From Chitinophaga horti (GTDB lineage: Bacteria; Bacteroidota; Bacteroidia; Chitinophagales; Chitinophagaceae), in the NCBI RefSeq assembly GCF_022867795.2, contig NZ_CP107006.1:6014001-6078000 (forward strand): 64,000 nucleotides of DNA, read 5' to 3'. How positions within the stretch are numbered: position 1 is the stretch's first letter; every line of letters begins with the position of its first letter. The notes beneath the pieces are model-generated. The model ran no database searches, had not been told where the DNA came from, and was given only the letters and a program-made list of their open reading frames with translations. This document shows, in pieces, positions 32,545-40,161 of the stretch. Both the position numbers and the translations under genes were made by a program.

Positions 32545-35500
32545 CTATTTCAGGTCTTTCAATATTTCTTCGATCGCCCTGTCAAGCTGGGGATCTTTGT
32601 TTTCCAGTTTGTCGGCGAAGGTAGTTTTCACGTAAATGTCCGGCGCAACGCCTTCTTTCTCCAGGTCTTTTCCGTCCAGCGTGAAGCAACCCCACGATGG
32701 CATGCGGTAGTACGATCCGTCAACCAGGCTGCGGCCGGTGGTGAAGATGATCCAGCGGTAGGTTTCGGTACCGATGATCTTGCCCAGCTTCAGTTCTTTA
32801 AAGCCGGCGCTGGTCATTTCCGCATCGCTGAGCGATTGCTCGTTGATCAATAGCACGATTGGTTTACCGGCGGGCGCGAAGCTCGGTTGGGGCGAGCGTT
32901 TGCCGTTGCGATACTGCCATTGCAGGTAAGGGCGCTGGCTCAGGAAGTTCAGCACGGCGTCGTGTACGTTGCCGCCCGTATTATAACGCAGGTCGAATAT
33001 CAACGCATCTTTATCCTGCAGCTCACCTACCAGGTCGGTCAGGAACTTTTCCAGCTCCTCGCCACCCATGTTTTTCATGTAAGTATACGCCACCCGGTTT
33101 TTCGTCTTTTTATCAACATAAGATTGATTGAAGTCGATCCATTCATTATATAATTCGTGACTGAATTGGTAAGTGCTTTCAGGGTGCAGTTTTACATCGA
33201 AGCTTTTGCCGCCGCGGTTAAAGGTCAGCAACAGTTCACGCTCCATAGTAGGACGGGTAAAGTAGATGTCGCGGCACTTTTTCGCGTCCACTTCTTCACC
33301 ATTTACTTTAGTGAGCACATCGCCGGGTTGAATGTCTATGCCTTTTTTATCGGCATTGCTGTTGTTTACGACGTACTTCACTTTGTATGGATTACCGTTC
33401 TCGAACATAATGCCAGTTTCCATCGTGGTATAGCTTTGGGTGATGCGCTCCTCCGGACCATTGGACGAAAAGCCCATGTGTGAGGAGTTCAGTTCGCCCA
33501 GCATGTCGTTCAGCAGCACGCGCAGGTCCGTGCGGGTATTCACGAACGGCAGGTATTTGGCGTACTGGTCGCGCAGTTGTGCCCAGTTTTTACCGTGAAA
33601 GTCGTTGTCATAAAAGTTCTCTTCCAGGTTAGCCCAGGTTTCATAAAACATCTGGTTAAACTCACCTTCGAGGTTACGGTAAAACGATTTGTTCACTTCG
33701 ATCTTATCGGCGCCTTTCAGTTCACCATTCAATTTGAAGATGTTGCCATTGTAAAGCGTAAAGTACTTACCGTCTGCCGCGATAATGCCTTCGTTGAAGC
33801 CATCGATGTTGGCCACCTTTTCGGTTTTAGGCTGCTCGAACGGTTCAAACACTGTTTTATACAGCTGGTGTTTGCCTTCGTGATTAGAAATGTAAAGAAC
33901 GGTGGTCTTATCGTCTTTCTGTATCACATACGGGTTCGCCTGCCAGCCATTGGGGCCTACACGCTCCACGCGCTCCATAATGCCTTTGGCGTTGATCGTT
34001 ACGACCACTTTCTTCTTATCGTCTTTCTTTTCTTCTTTTTTCTCTTCTTTCTTGTCGTCCTTCTTTTTATCGTCTTTCTTTTCCTCTTTCTTCTCTTCCT
34101 CTTTTTTGAAGAGTTCATCGAATTTATCCATACGATAAGGCTCGTCAAATTTATCCAACGCTATGCGGTAAATGCGCGGGTTCTGCGCACCGGTGGGATA
34201 ATCGGGACGGGTACGGTCGGAGCTGAAGTAGATGTATTTACCATCGGGCGACCAGAACGGATCACTCTCAGAAACACCTGTCTTCGTAAGGTTGATCGTT
34301 TCCTTCGTCTCGATGTTGTACAGCATAATGTCTGTCTCAAAGTTGCGGATCGCGTTAAAAGCGATGTATTTATCGTCGGGAGAGAAGCGGGGGGTATAGC
34401 TGTACATCGCCCATATCTCGTCATTCACGATGTTTTTGCTCTCGAACGTTTTCAGGTCCATGAGGCGTACTTCATCACGTCCGCTGAGGTATACGGCCTG
34501 GCTGCGATCTTTGTTGAACGACAGGGCGCGGTTGTTCTTTTTATCGCTGGTAAGCTGTTTTGCTTTGCTTTTGCCGTCGGCTGCAATGGTGTACCAGTTC
34601 TGGTAGCCATTCAGGGTTTGACTAAAGAGCAGGGTGCGGTTATCCTTCAGCCAGTATACTTCGCCTGCGCGCTCGGGCGACTTAGGCAATTGCTGGATGA
34701 ACTTACCTTCTACGTCGCTCACGAACAATTCACCGCGGCTTACGTAAGCCAGCTTTTTACCATCGGGCGAAACGTCGAAGGCAGCTACTTTACCGGCGGT
34801 TTCGAAAGTTTGTTGCTTGGCCAGGGTAAAGTTACGGGTCATGCGCAGCGGTAGTTTCTTAGACTGATTCGATGCTACGTCATACACATATACCTGGTAA
34901 TCTTTCTCAAACACGACGGTGCCGCCATTAGCCGCTACAGATGGACGTTTGATGGAGGTGGTAAAGTTAGTGAGCGCCTTTTTGGTACCGTTGCTGAAGG
35001 TATACAGGTTGTATTCACCGTTCGCTTCGTCGGACACAAAGTACACATTTCCTTTGCGGTCGATGGTGGTCCAGAAGTCTTTACCGCGGTAGTCGGTATA
35101 ACGTTTATAGGTTTTGGAAGCCGGAATATAAGACTGGATATCCGGGTTAAAGTCGCCTTTATAACCTTTACGGTTGCTGAAGTTGTCGCTTTCCCAGGTA
35201 TCGTTGAAGAAGATTTCTCCCGTAGTAGGATGCTCGGCCAGGTTATGCACCTGGTTAAAATAGTGGTTAAACAGTCTTACGGGCGTGCCGCCATCTACAC
35301 TCAATTTATAGCCGGTGGCCTGTCCCTCGCGAACGGAGCGGATGTAGAGCGTTTTGGAATCCCATGCCCAGTTTTCGAGTACGTCGCTGGTGCTGTGGAA
35401 GGTAAGTTGCTTTACCTCGCCGCCGTCAATCGGCATTACGAATACATCCGCATTGCCGAACTGGTAGCCGGTAAAGGCGATCCATTTGCCGTCGGGCGAT

Positions 35501-35715
35501 ACTTTGGCGCCGGTTTCGCTGCCTGGCATGGCGGTAAGGCGGGTGGCGTTGGGTTGACTAACGTCCGCTTTCCAGAGGTCGCCTTCGTAGCTGAATATCA
35601 CGGTTTTTCCGTCTGGAGTAAGCGTGGGGCTTGTGGTGAAATAAGCTTCGCTGGTCTGGGCGCTGGCAGTTTGGCATAGCAGCGCGCCCAGGAAACTAAG
35701 AAATGTAGTCCTCAT
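32545..35715 (-). CDS. Tricorn-like S41 protease with beta-propeller and PDZ domains
   Basis: The product is about 1056 residues from the ATG at 35715, which begins a signal peptide (MRTTFLSFLGALLCQTASA). WD40/TolB-like propeller repeats (SPDGKWIAF, SPDGKKLAY, SPDGKYIYF) fill residues 25-530. A Lys/Glu/Asp-only linker spans about 536-568; a tricorn-type core, a PDZ domain (QPGDVLTKVNG) and the S41 protease domain follow. Ser-His in ELNSSHMGF and the nucleophile Ser963 in SLSDAEM match tricorn's catalytic residues. It probably degrades exported peptides. The charged linker is unusually long. Confidence 0.93.
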   Translation of the reverse strand: MRTTFLSFLGALLCQTASAQTSEAYFTTSPTLTPDGKTVIFSYEGDLWKADVSQPNATRLTAMPGSETGAKVSPDGKWIAFTGYQFGNADVFVMPIDGGEVKQLTFHSTSDVLENWAWDSKTLYIRSVREGQATGYKLSVDGGTPVRLFNHYFNQVHNLAEHPTTGEIFFNDTWESDNFSNRKGYKGDFNPDIQSYIPASKTYKRYTDYRGKDFWTTIDRKGNVYFVSDEANGEYNLYTFSNGTKKALTNFTTSIKRPSVAANGGTVVFEKDYQVYVYDVASNQSKKLPLRMTRNFTLAKQQTFETAGKVAAFDVSPDGKKLAYVSRGELFVSDVEGKFIQQLPKSPERAGEVYWLKDNRTLLFSQTLNGYQNWYTIAADGKSKAKQLTSDKKNNRALSFNKDRSQAVYLSGRDEVRLMDLKTFESKNIVNDEIWAMYSYTPRFSPDDKYIAFNAIRNFETDIMLYNIETKETINLTKTGVSESDPFWSPDGKYIYFSSDRTRPDYPTGAQNPRIYRIALDKFDEPYRMDKFDELFKKEEEKKEEKKDDKKKDDKKEEKKEEKKDDKKKVVVTINAKGIMERVERVGPNGWQANPYVIQKDDKTTVLYISNHEGKHQLYKTVFEPFEQPKTEKVANIDGFNEGIIAADGKYFTLYNGNIFKLNGELKGADKIEVNKSFYRNLEGEFNQMFYETWANLEENFYDNDFHGKNWAQLRDQYAKYLPFVNTRTDLRVLLNDMLGELNSSHMGFSSNGPEERITQSYTTMETGIMFENGNPYKVKYVVNNSNADKKGIDIQPGDVLTKVNGEEVDAKKCRDIYFTRPTMERELLLTFNRGGKSFDVKLHPESTYQFSHELYNEWIDFNQSYVDKKTKNRVAYTYMKNMGGEELEKFLTDLVGELQDKDALIFDLRYNTGGNVHDAVLNFLSQRPYLQWQYRNGKRSPQPSFAPAGKPIVLLINEQSLSDAEMTSAGFKELKLGKIIGTETYRWIIFTTGRSLVDGSYYRMPSWGCFTLDGKDLEKEGVAPDIYVKTTFADKLENKDPQLDRAIEEILKDLK

Positions 35716-35775
35716 GAAGTTGATTTTGTAGGCGTCAAAATAAGAAGGAATCGGCATATCCCGAAACCATTTGTA

Positions 35776-36492
35776 CTATTCCCGTCCCTCTATTACCTGG
35801 AACAGCGCGTCACGATAAGTATCCCCGATGGGGATCACGTCCTTCCCGATAAAAATGCGGCTGCGTTCGATGGTATCGGTTTTTTCGAGTGATACAATGT
35901 AGGACTTATGTACGCGCATGAACCGGGGGGCGGGTAATATCTTTTCCATCCGCTTCATATTCTGCAGCGTGATGATCTTTTCGGTAGTGGTTTGTATGGA
36001 GATGTAGTCTTTGAGGCCTTCCACATACAGGATGTCGGCCAGTTGCAGCTTCACCATTTTGTTATCCGTTTTTACGAAGATGAACCCTGGTGTGTCGGCA
36101 GGCTTTTCCGCTATGGGCAGAGGTTGGGCTGGACGAATAACCGCCACTGCTTTTTGGGCCGACTTGTAAAAGCGATCATAAGCAATGGGTTTAAGCAGAT
36201 AGTCTACCACATCGTGTTCATAACCTTCCAGTGCATACTGCGGATAGGCGGTGGTGAGTATTACACGTGCTTTTCCGAAAATAATTTTCATGAACTGCAA
36301 GCCATTGAGCTGCGGCATTTGTATATCCAGGAAAATAAGATCGGCACCACCGCTTTCCACAGTAGGTAAGGCTTCCAGCACATTGGTCGTGCTTAACACC
36401 AGTTCCAGGAAAGGCGTTTTCTGAATGTAATCAACGATCACATCCAGCGCCAGCGGCTCGTCATCAATCGCTATGCAGCGAAGCTTTTGCAT
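35776..36492 (-). CDS. LytTR-family response regulator
   Basis: The 238-residue protein has a receiver domain (AIDDEPLA, phosphorylated Asp in LIFLDIQMP about residue 56, Lys in LLKPI) and a LytTR DNA-binding domain (FVKTDNKMVKLQLADILYVE, FMRVHKSYIVSL). LytTR proteins bind pairs of short direct repeats. It lies two bases downstream of its LytS-type kinase gene, so the pair is one operon, divergent from an outer-membrane receptor gene that may be its target. Confidence 0.93.
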   Translation of the reverse strand: MQKLRCIAIDDEPLALDVIVDYIQKTPFLELVLSTTNVLEALPTVESGGADLIFLDIQMPQLNGLQFMKIIFGKARVILTTAYPQYALEGYEHDVVDYLLKPIAYDRFYKSAQKAVAVIRPAQPLPIAEKPADTPGFIFVKTDNKMVKLQLADILYVEGLKDYISIQTTTEKIITLQNMKRMEKILPAPRFMRVHKSYIVSLEKTDTIERSRIFIGKDVIPIGDTYRDALFQVIEGRE

Positions 36493-36494
36493 GA

Positions 36495-37505
36495 TCAGTT
36501 TAATTGCAGGTTCAGTTCACAAATATAGTAGTCGTTCCTCGTTTCGATGTGCAGCTCGTGTTTTTGCGGATATAACAACGCGAGCCGGCGTTTGATATTC
36601 GTTACCCCGATGCCGCCCGTTTCATCCTTGCCCAGCAGGTTGACACGGTTCTGCACATACAGTTGCAGACTGTCGTCATTCAGTGTCAGTTGTATGATCA
36701 CCGGGTCGGCCGGATCATTAAGTACGCCGTGTTTAAAGGCGTTCTCGACAAACGCGATCAATAATAGTGGTGCAATATGTTGATGCGTTACCTCGCCTTC
36801 CACCAACAGATCCGCATAAATCGTTTCCTTAAAACGCATCTTCTGCAACTCCACGAAGTTGTGCAGGTAGCGTATTTCTTTTTCCAGCGGTACACGTTTG
36901 TCTTCGGTATCGTACAGCATATACCGCATAATCTCCGATAGTTTCAGGATGGCCGCGGGTGCTTTTTCTGAGTGTTGATACGATAATGAGTAGATGCTGT
37001 TGAGCGTATTAAACAGGAAATGCGGATTGATCTGCGACTTGAGAAAAGATACTTCCGCACTCAGGCGTTGCTTTTCCAACTCGCGCTGCTCGCCCCGCAT
37101 ACGAAGCCATTGCTGCCCGAAGCGGACTGCGCTGCCGAAAAAGATCCACGTGCCGAAGCGCAGGTAATTGTCTTTAAAGTAGTACGACAGCGGCGTATTG
37201 TTAAAATAGTTATGCACGCCAAACCAGCGGAGAAACAGTATTTCTTCTACCAGGTAGCGCAGGCTGATGGCGCCCAGTACTAGCGCCATGACGGCGAGGA
37301 TCCATGCAACATACTTTTTACGCTCCAGCAGCTTGGGATGCAGCCATTGGTAGTTGATATAAAAGACGGCCAGCTTCAATATGGTAAAGCTTGTGCCCCA
37401 TATATTGAAAGTGAAATCGATGGTGATGTTCAGGTAGAAATCCACCACCACTACTGTGATGAACAGCAGCAGCGTGAATAATCTTTGTCGTTGCGATGGC
37501 GTCAT
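36495..37505 (-). CDS. LytS/YehU-type sensor histidine kinase
   Basis: The 336-residue protein has four membrane helices (about residues 9-27, 38-56, 66-88, 115-130) without a sizable external domain. A His_kinase domain follows with LKSQINPHFLFNTLNSIYSL (phosphorylated His about residue 162), and an ATPase part with FVENAFKHG and GGIGVTNIKRRLALLYP. It is the partner of the LytTR regulator downstream. A TAnnTTTG element ends only seven bases before the ATG, so the mRNA may be nearly leaderless. Confidence 0.92.
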   Translation of the reverse strand: MTPSQRQRLFTLLLFITVVVVDFYLNITIDFTFNIWGTSFTILKLAVFYINYQWLHPKLLERKKYVAWILAVMALVLGAISLRYLVEEILFLRWFGVHNYFNNTPLSYYFKDNYLRFGTWIFFGSAVRFGQQWLRMRGEQRELEKQRLSAEVSFLKSQINPHFLFNTLNSIYSLSYQHSEKAPAAILKLSEIMRYMLYDTEDKRVPLEKEIRYLHNFVELQKMRFKETIYADLLVEGEVTHQHIAPLLLIAFVENAFKHGVLNDPADPVIIQLTLNDDSLQLYVQNRVNLLGKDETGGIGVTNIKRRLALLYPQKHELHIETRNDYYICELNLQLN

Positions 37506-37512
37506 ATACGTT

Positions 37513-37520
37513 CAAAAGTA
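37513..37520 (-). promoter_or_regulatory. -7 element of the LytS/LytTR operon
   Basis: The reverse strand reads TACTTTTG (TAnnTTTG). An 8-bp inverted repeat, 37552-37559 with 37594-37601, lies upstream in the divergent gap and could be a regulator site. Confidence 0.4.
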
Positions 37521-37684
37521 GCCAGTACGGTACGCCCCTTCGTCTTTCATTCGACCAACTGCCCTTTACGTACGACGAACGGCCGGCGGTTATGTTGGTC
37601 GTGCGCACGCGCCGGTTGGTATAAATAGGGGGCGTCGGCCGGGTAAGGACGGGCATCTTTGCACTGTTCCTCAATTTAAGGCAT

Positions 37685-40012
37685 ATGAAACCAGTTTTTA
37701 CTTTCGTTCTCGTTTTTTTACAGCTTTACCTGTACGGCCAGGGTCGGGTTACAGGCCGCGTGGCCGGTCCGGCAGCGCCTTTCGCCACCATCGCATTATT
37801 AAAAGCAACCGACAGCAGCCTGGTACGGGGCGGGCAATGCGATAGCCTCGGCCGGTTCGATCTGCCTGCCGCTTACGGCCATTATATGTTGGCTGCGGGC
37901 AAAACTTACAGTACGCCTTTTATATTGGACAGTGTTCGCACGTCTGTGGAACTACTGCTCGAACCCGCCGCCACCGCGTTAAAAGAAGTGAGCGTTACCG
38001 CCAGCAAACCTTATATAGAACAACAGATCGACAAGCTGGTGCTGAATGTGGAGAATAGTGTGATGGCCGCCGGCAACACTATATTCGACTTGCTGTTACA
38101 CGCTCCCGGTATGAAGCAGGACCAGGACGAGAACCTGGTAATGATGGGGAAACCCGGCGTGCAGATATGGATAGACGGCCGTCCGTCACCATTATCAGGC
38201 GAGGCATTACGCACCTGGTTAAAGAACCAGCCGGCCGATGTAGTGGCTAAGATAGAGCTGATCGCCCATCCCTCGGCGCGTTACGATGCGGCGGGTGGGG
38301 CAGGCATTATCAACATCCGCCTGAAGAAAAATGTACAGCAGGGCGCTAATGGCAATGTATACACCTCACTCGCAGCAGGAAGGTATCCCAAAGGTAGCGC
38401 GGGGCTGAATATGAACTACCGAAAAAACCAGCTGAACTTCTTCGGCAACTACAGTTACAGTTATTCCGAGTCGTTTAACTACCGCACCCAAAGCACCACG
38501 AGCGCGGGCAAACCCGTAATGAGCTATGATAATTACTGGCACCCCATCGGTCATTATCATTACCTGAATGCCGGTGCCGATTATAAGCCTGACAGCCGCA
38601 CCACGATCGGTTTACTGGTGAATGGTAACCTGAGCGCCACCGATGCCACCACGGACGCCAATACGGTCGTATACGATCTCCAAAGCACGCTCAGGGCCCG
38701 CTCCGCCGCAACGGACCGCTGGCATCGTTTGGGCTACAACCTGAACTTCCTCCGCGAACTCGATACACTCGGCAGCACTTTTAATATGGATGCGGATTAC
38801 TCCCGCTACGATAAAACCGCCCGCGAAGGCATTACCAACGATGACGGTTACCACATTTTTATATTGCGCAACGCCGCACCAGTAAATGTTGCCGCCGCAT
38901 CCTTCAAAGCAGATTATGTAAAGTATTTCACTAAAACCCTGCGGATAGAAGGCGGCATTAAAGTGAATCATGTGCGTACCGATAACGACATCCGCTATGA
39001 TTCCTTATTACAACAAAAGTGGGTGCTGGATAAAGCCCGCAGCAACCAGTTCGTGTATACGGAGCAGATACAGGCGGTCTATATTGCCGTTGCCCGGGAG
39101 TGGAAGCAGCTAACCGTACAGGCAGGCCTGCGCGCAGAACGTACGGATGCTACAGGTCATTCGGTGACGCTCGGCCAGCAGGTGCAGCGCCGGTACATCG
39201 ACTTGTTCCCAAGTGTCAACATCCTGAAGAAGATCAATGAAAACAATACACTCAGTTTTAGTTACGCCCGCCGCATCGACCGGCCATCGTATCAATCGTT
39301 AAATCCATTCGCAGTAGCGATCGATCCGTATAATATCCGTACGGGTAACCCGTACCTGCGCGCGGCGTACAACAACACGTTTGAGCTACGACACGGCTTC
39401 CGGCAGTTTTTGTGGACGACGCTGTACTATCGCCGCGGCAGCAATGACGTGAACAGCATTTACCTGCAAGACGATGTGACCAAAATACAGACCGTCACCT
39501 ATCAGAACATTGGCAGCAGCGACTACGGCTATATTTCCGTAAGCGCCGGCGGCCCGATCACCAGCTGGTGGCAGATGGACCTGAGCGGTGGTTTCGGTTA
39601 CGCTGCCTATCGCTCCGCCACTTTCGAAACAGGCAACTGGGGCGCGGAAACCAGCCTGGATAACACTTTCACCTTTTGTAAAGACCTCCGCCTGATGATC
39701 AGCATGTTCTATAACACCGCCGCTCCCGGTGCGCAACGGTTACAACGGGCCAACTACGGCGGCAGCATCAGTGCTAATAAACCGGTGTTCAATAAACGCG
39801 GTCGCGTAAGCCTCAGCGTGCAGGATCCGTTTAACCTGCAACGTTATGATGCGGACATCTATACCAATGCCTCCACCATTCGCTGGATCAACCGTTGGGA
39901 GAGCCGGAAAGTGAGTGTAAGTTTCTCCTGGAAGTTCGGTAGTCAGCAGATTAAGGCGGCGCGCGAAAGGAAAAGTGGATTGGGGGATGTGGAGAAGAGG
40001 GTGAATATGTAG
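37685..40012 (+). CDS. Outer-membrane beta-barrel receptor family protein (TonB-dependent type)
   Basis: The 775-residue protein has a signal peptide (MKPVFTFVLVFLQLYLYG), a carboxypeptidase-regulatory-like domain (about 20-90), a plug with KPGVQIWIDGRPSPLSGEAL and RYDAAGGAGIINIRLKKN, and a large C-terminal barrel with SYARRIDRPSYQSLNPF and LRHGFRQFLWTTLYYRRG. This is the 'outer membrane beta-barrel family' found beside LytS/LytTR pairs in Bacteroidota. Its last residues (DVEKRVNM) extend past the final strand. It is divergent from the two-component operon. Cargo unknown. Confidence 0.88.
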   Translation: MKPVFTFVLVFLQLYLYGQGRVTGRVAGPAAPFATIALLKATDSSLVRGGQCDSLGRFDLPAAYGHYMLAAGKTYSTPFILDSVRTSVELLLEPAATALKEVSVTASKPYIEQQIDKLVLNVENSVMAAGNTIFDLLLHAPGMKQDQDENLVMMGKPGVQIWIDGRPSPLSGEALRTWLKNQPADVVAKIELIAHPSARYDAAGGAGIINIRLKKNVQQGANGNVYTSLAAGRYPKGSAGLNMNYRKNQLNFFGNYSYSYSESFNYRTQSTTSAGKPVMSYDNYWHPIGHYHYLNAGADYKPDSRTTIGLLVNGNLSATDATTDANTVVYDLQSTLRARSAATDRWHRLGYNLNFLRELDTLGSTFNMDADYSRYDKTAREGITNDDGYHIFILRNAAPVNVAAASFKADYVKYFTKTLRIEGGIKVNHVRTDNDIRYDSLLQQKWVLDKARSNQFVYTEQIQAVYIAVAREWKQLTVQAGLRAERTDATGHSVTLGQQVQRRYIDLFPSVNILKKINENNTLSFSYARRIDRPSYQSLNPFAVAIDPYNIRTGNPYLRAAYNNTFELRHGFRQFLWTTLYYRRGSNDVNSIYLQDDVTKIQTVTYQNIGSSDYGYISVSAGGPITSWWQMDLSGGFGYAAYRSATFETGNWGAETSLDNTFTFCKDLRLMISMFYNTAAPGAQRLQRANYGGSISANKPVFNKRGRVSLSVQDPFNLQRYDADIYTNASTIRWINRWESRKVSVSFSWKFGSQQIKAARERKSGLGDVEKRVNM

Positions 40013-40021
40013 TAAAAAATC

Positions 40022-40055
40022 CGTCATGGCGACCGCAGGGAAGCCAACCTCCGCG
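40022..40055 (-). repeat. Divergent copy of a REP-like intergenic repeat
   Basis: This stretch matches the core of the repeats at 50219-50418. Where they have TTGC and GCAA 16 bases apart, it has TGGC (40027-40030) and GCCA (40043-40046) with the same 16-base spacing, so pairing is kept by compensating changes. Strand is given relative to the copies at 50219 and 50284. Confidence 0.5.
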
Positions 40056-40120
40056 CTGACTGTCGGGGTTGCAAACACAAGATGACGAAAGACGAAATAA
40101 ACAAAGTCAAATATAAAGCA

Positions 40121-40151
40121 GAAAAAAAGCCGGCACTTTCCAGTGCCGGCT
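40121..40151 (-). terminator. Terminator of leuS
   Basis: A perfect 10-bp stem (40128-40137 with 40142-40151) with, on the reverse strand, a following run of Ts (40121-40127 read as As on the forward strand). Confidence 0.85.
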
Positions 40152-40161
40152 AATTCGCGTA

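Noticed and set aside
33577..34854. 425-codon open frame antisense to the tricorn-like protease
   Set aside because: The low-complexity Phe/Leu tract is simply the complement of the Lys/Glu/Asp linker; no start signal or family match.
37552..37601. Inverted repeat in the LytS/receptor gap as a proven operator
   Set aside because: LytTR proteins usually bind direct repeats and an 8-bp inverted repeat with a 34-base gap may be chance; kept only as a weak note.
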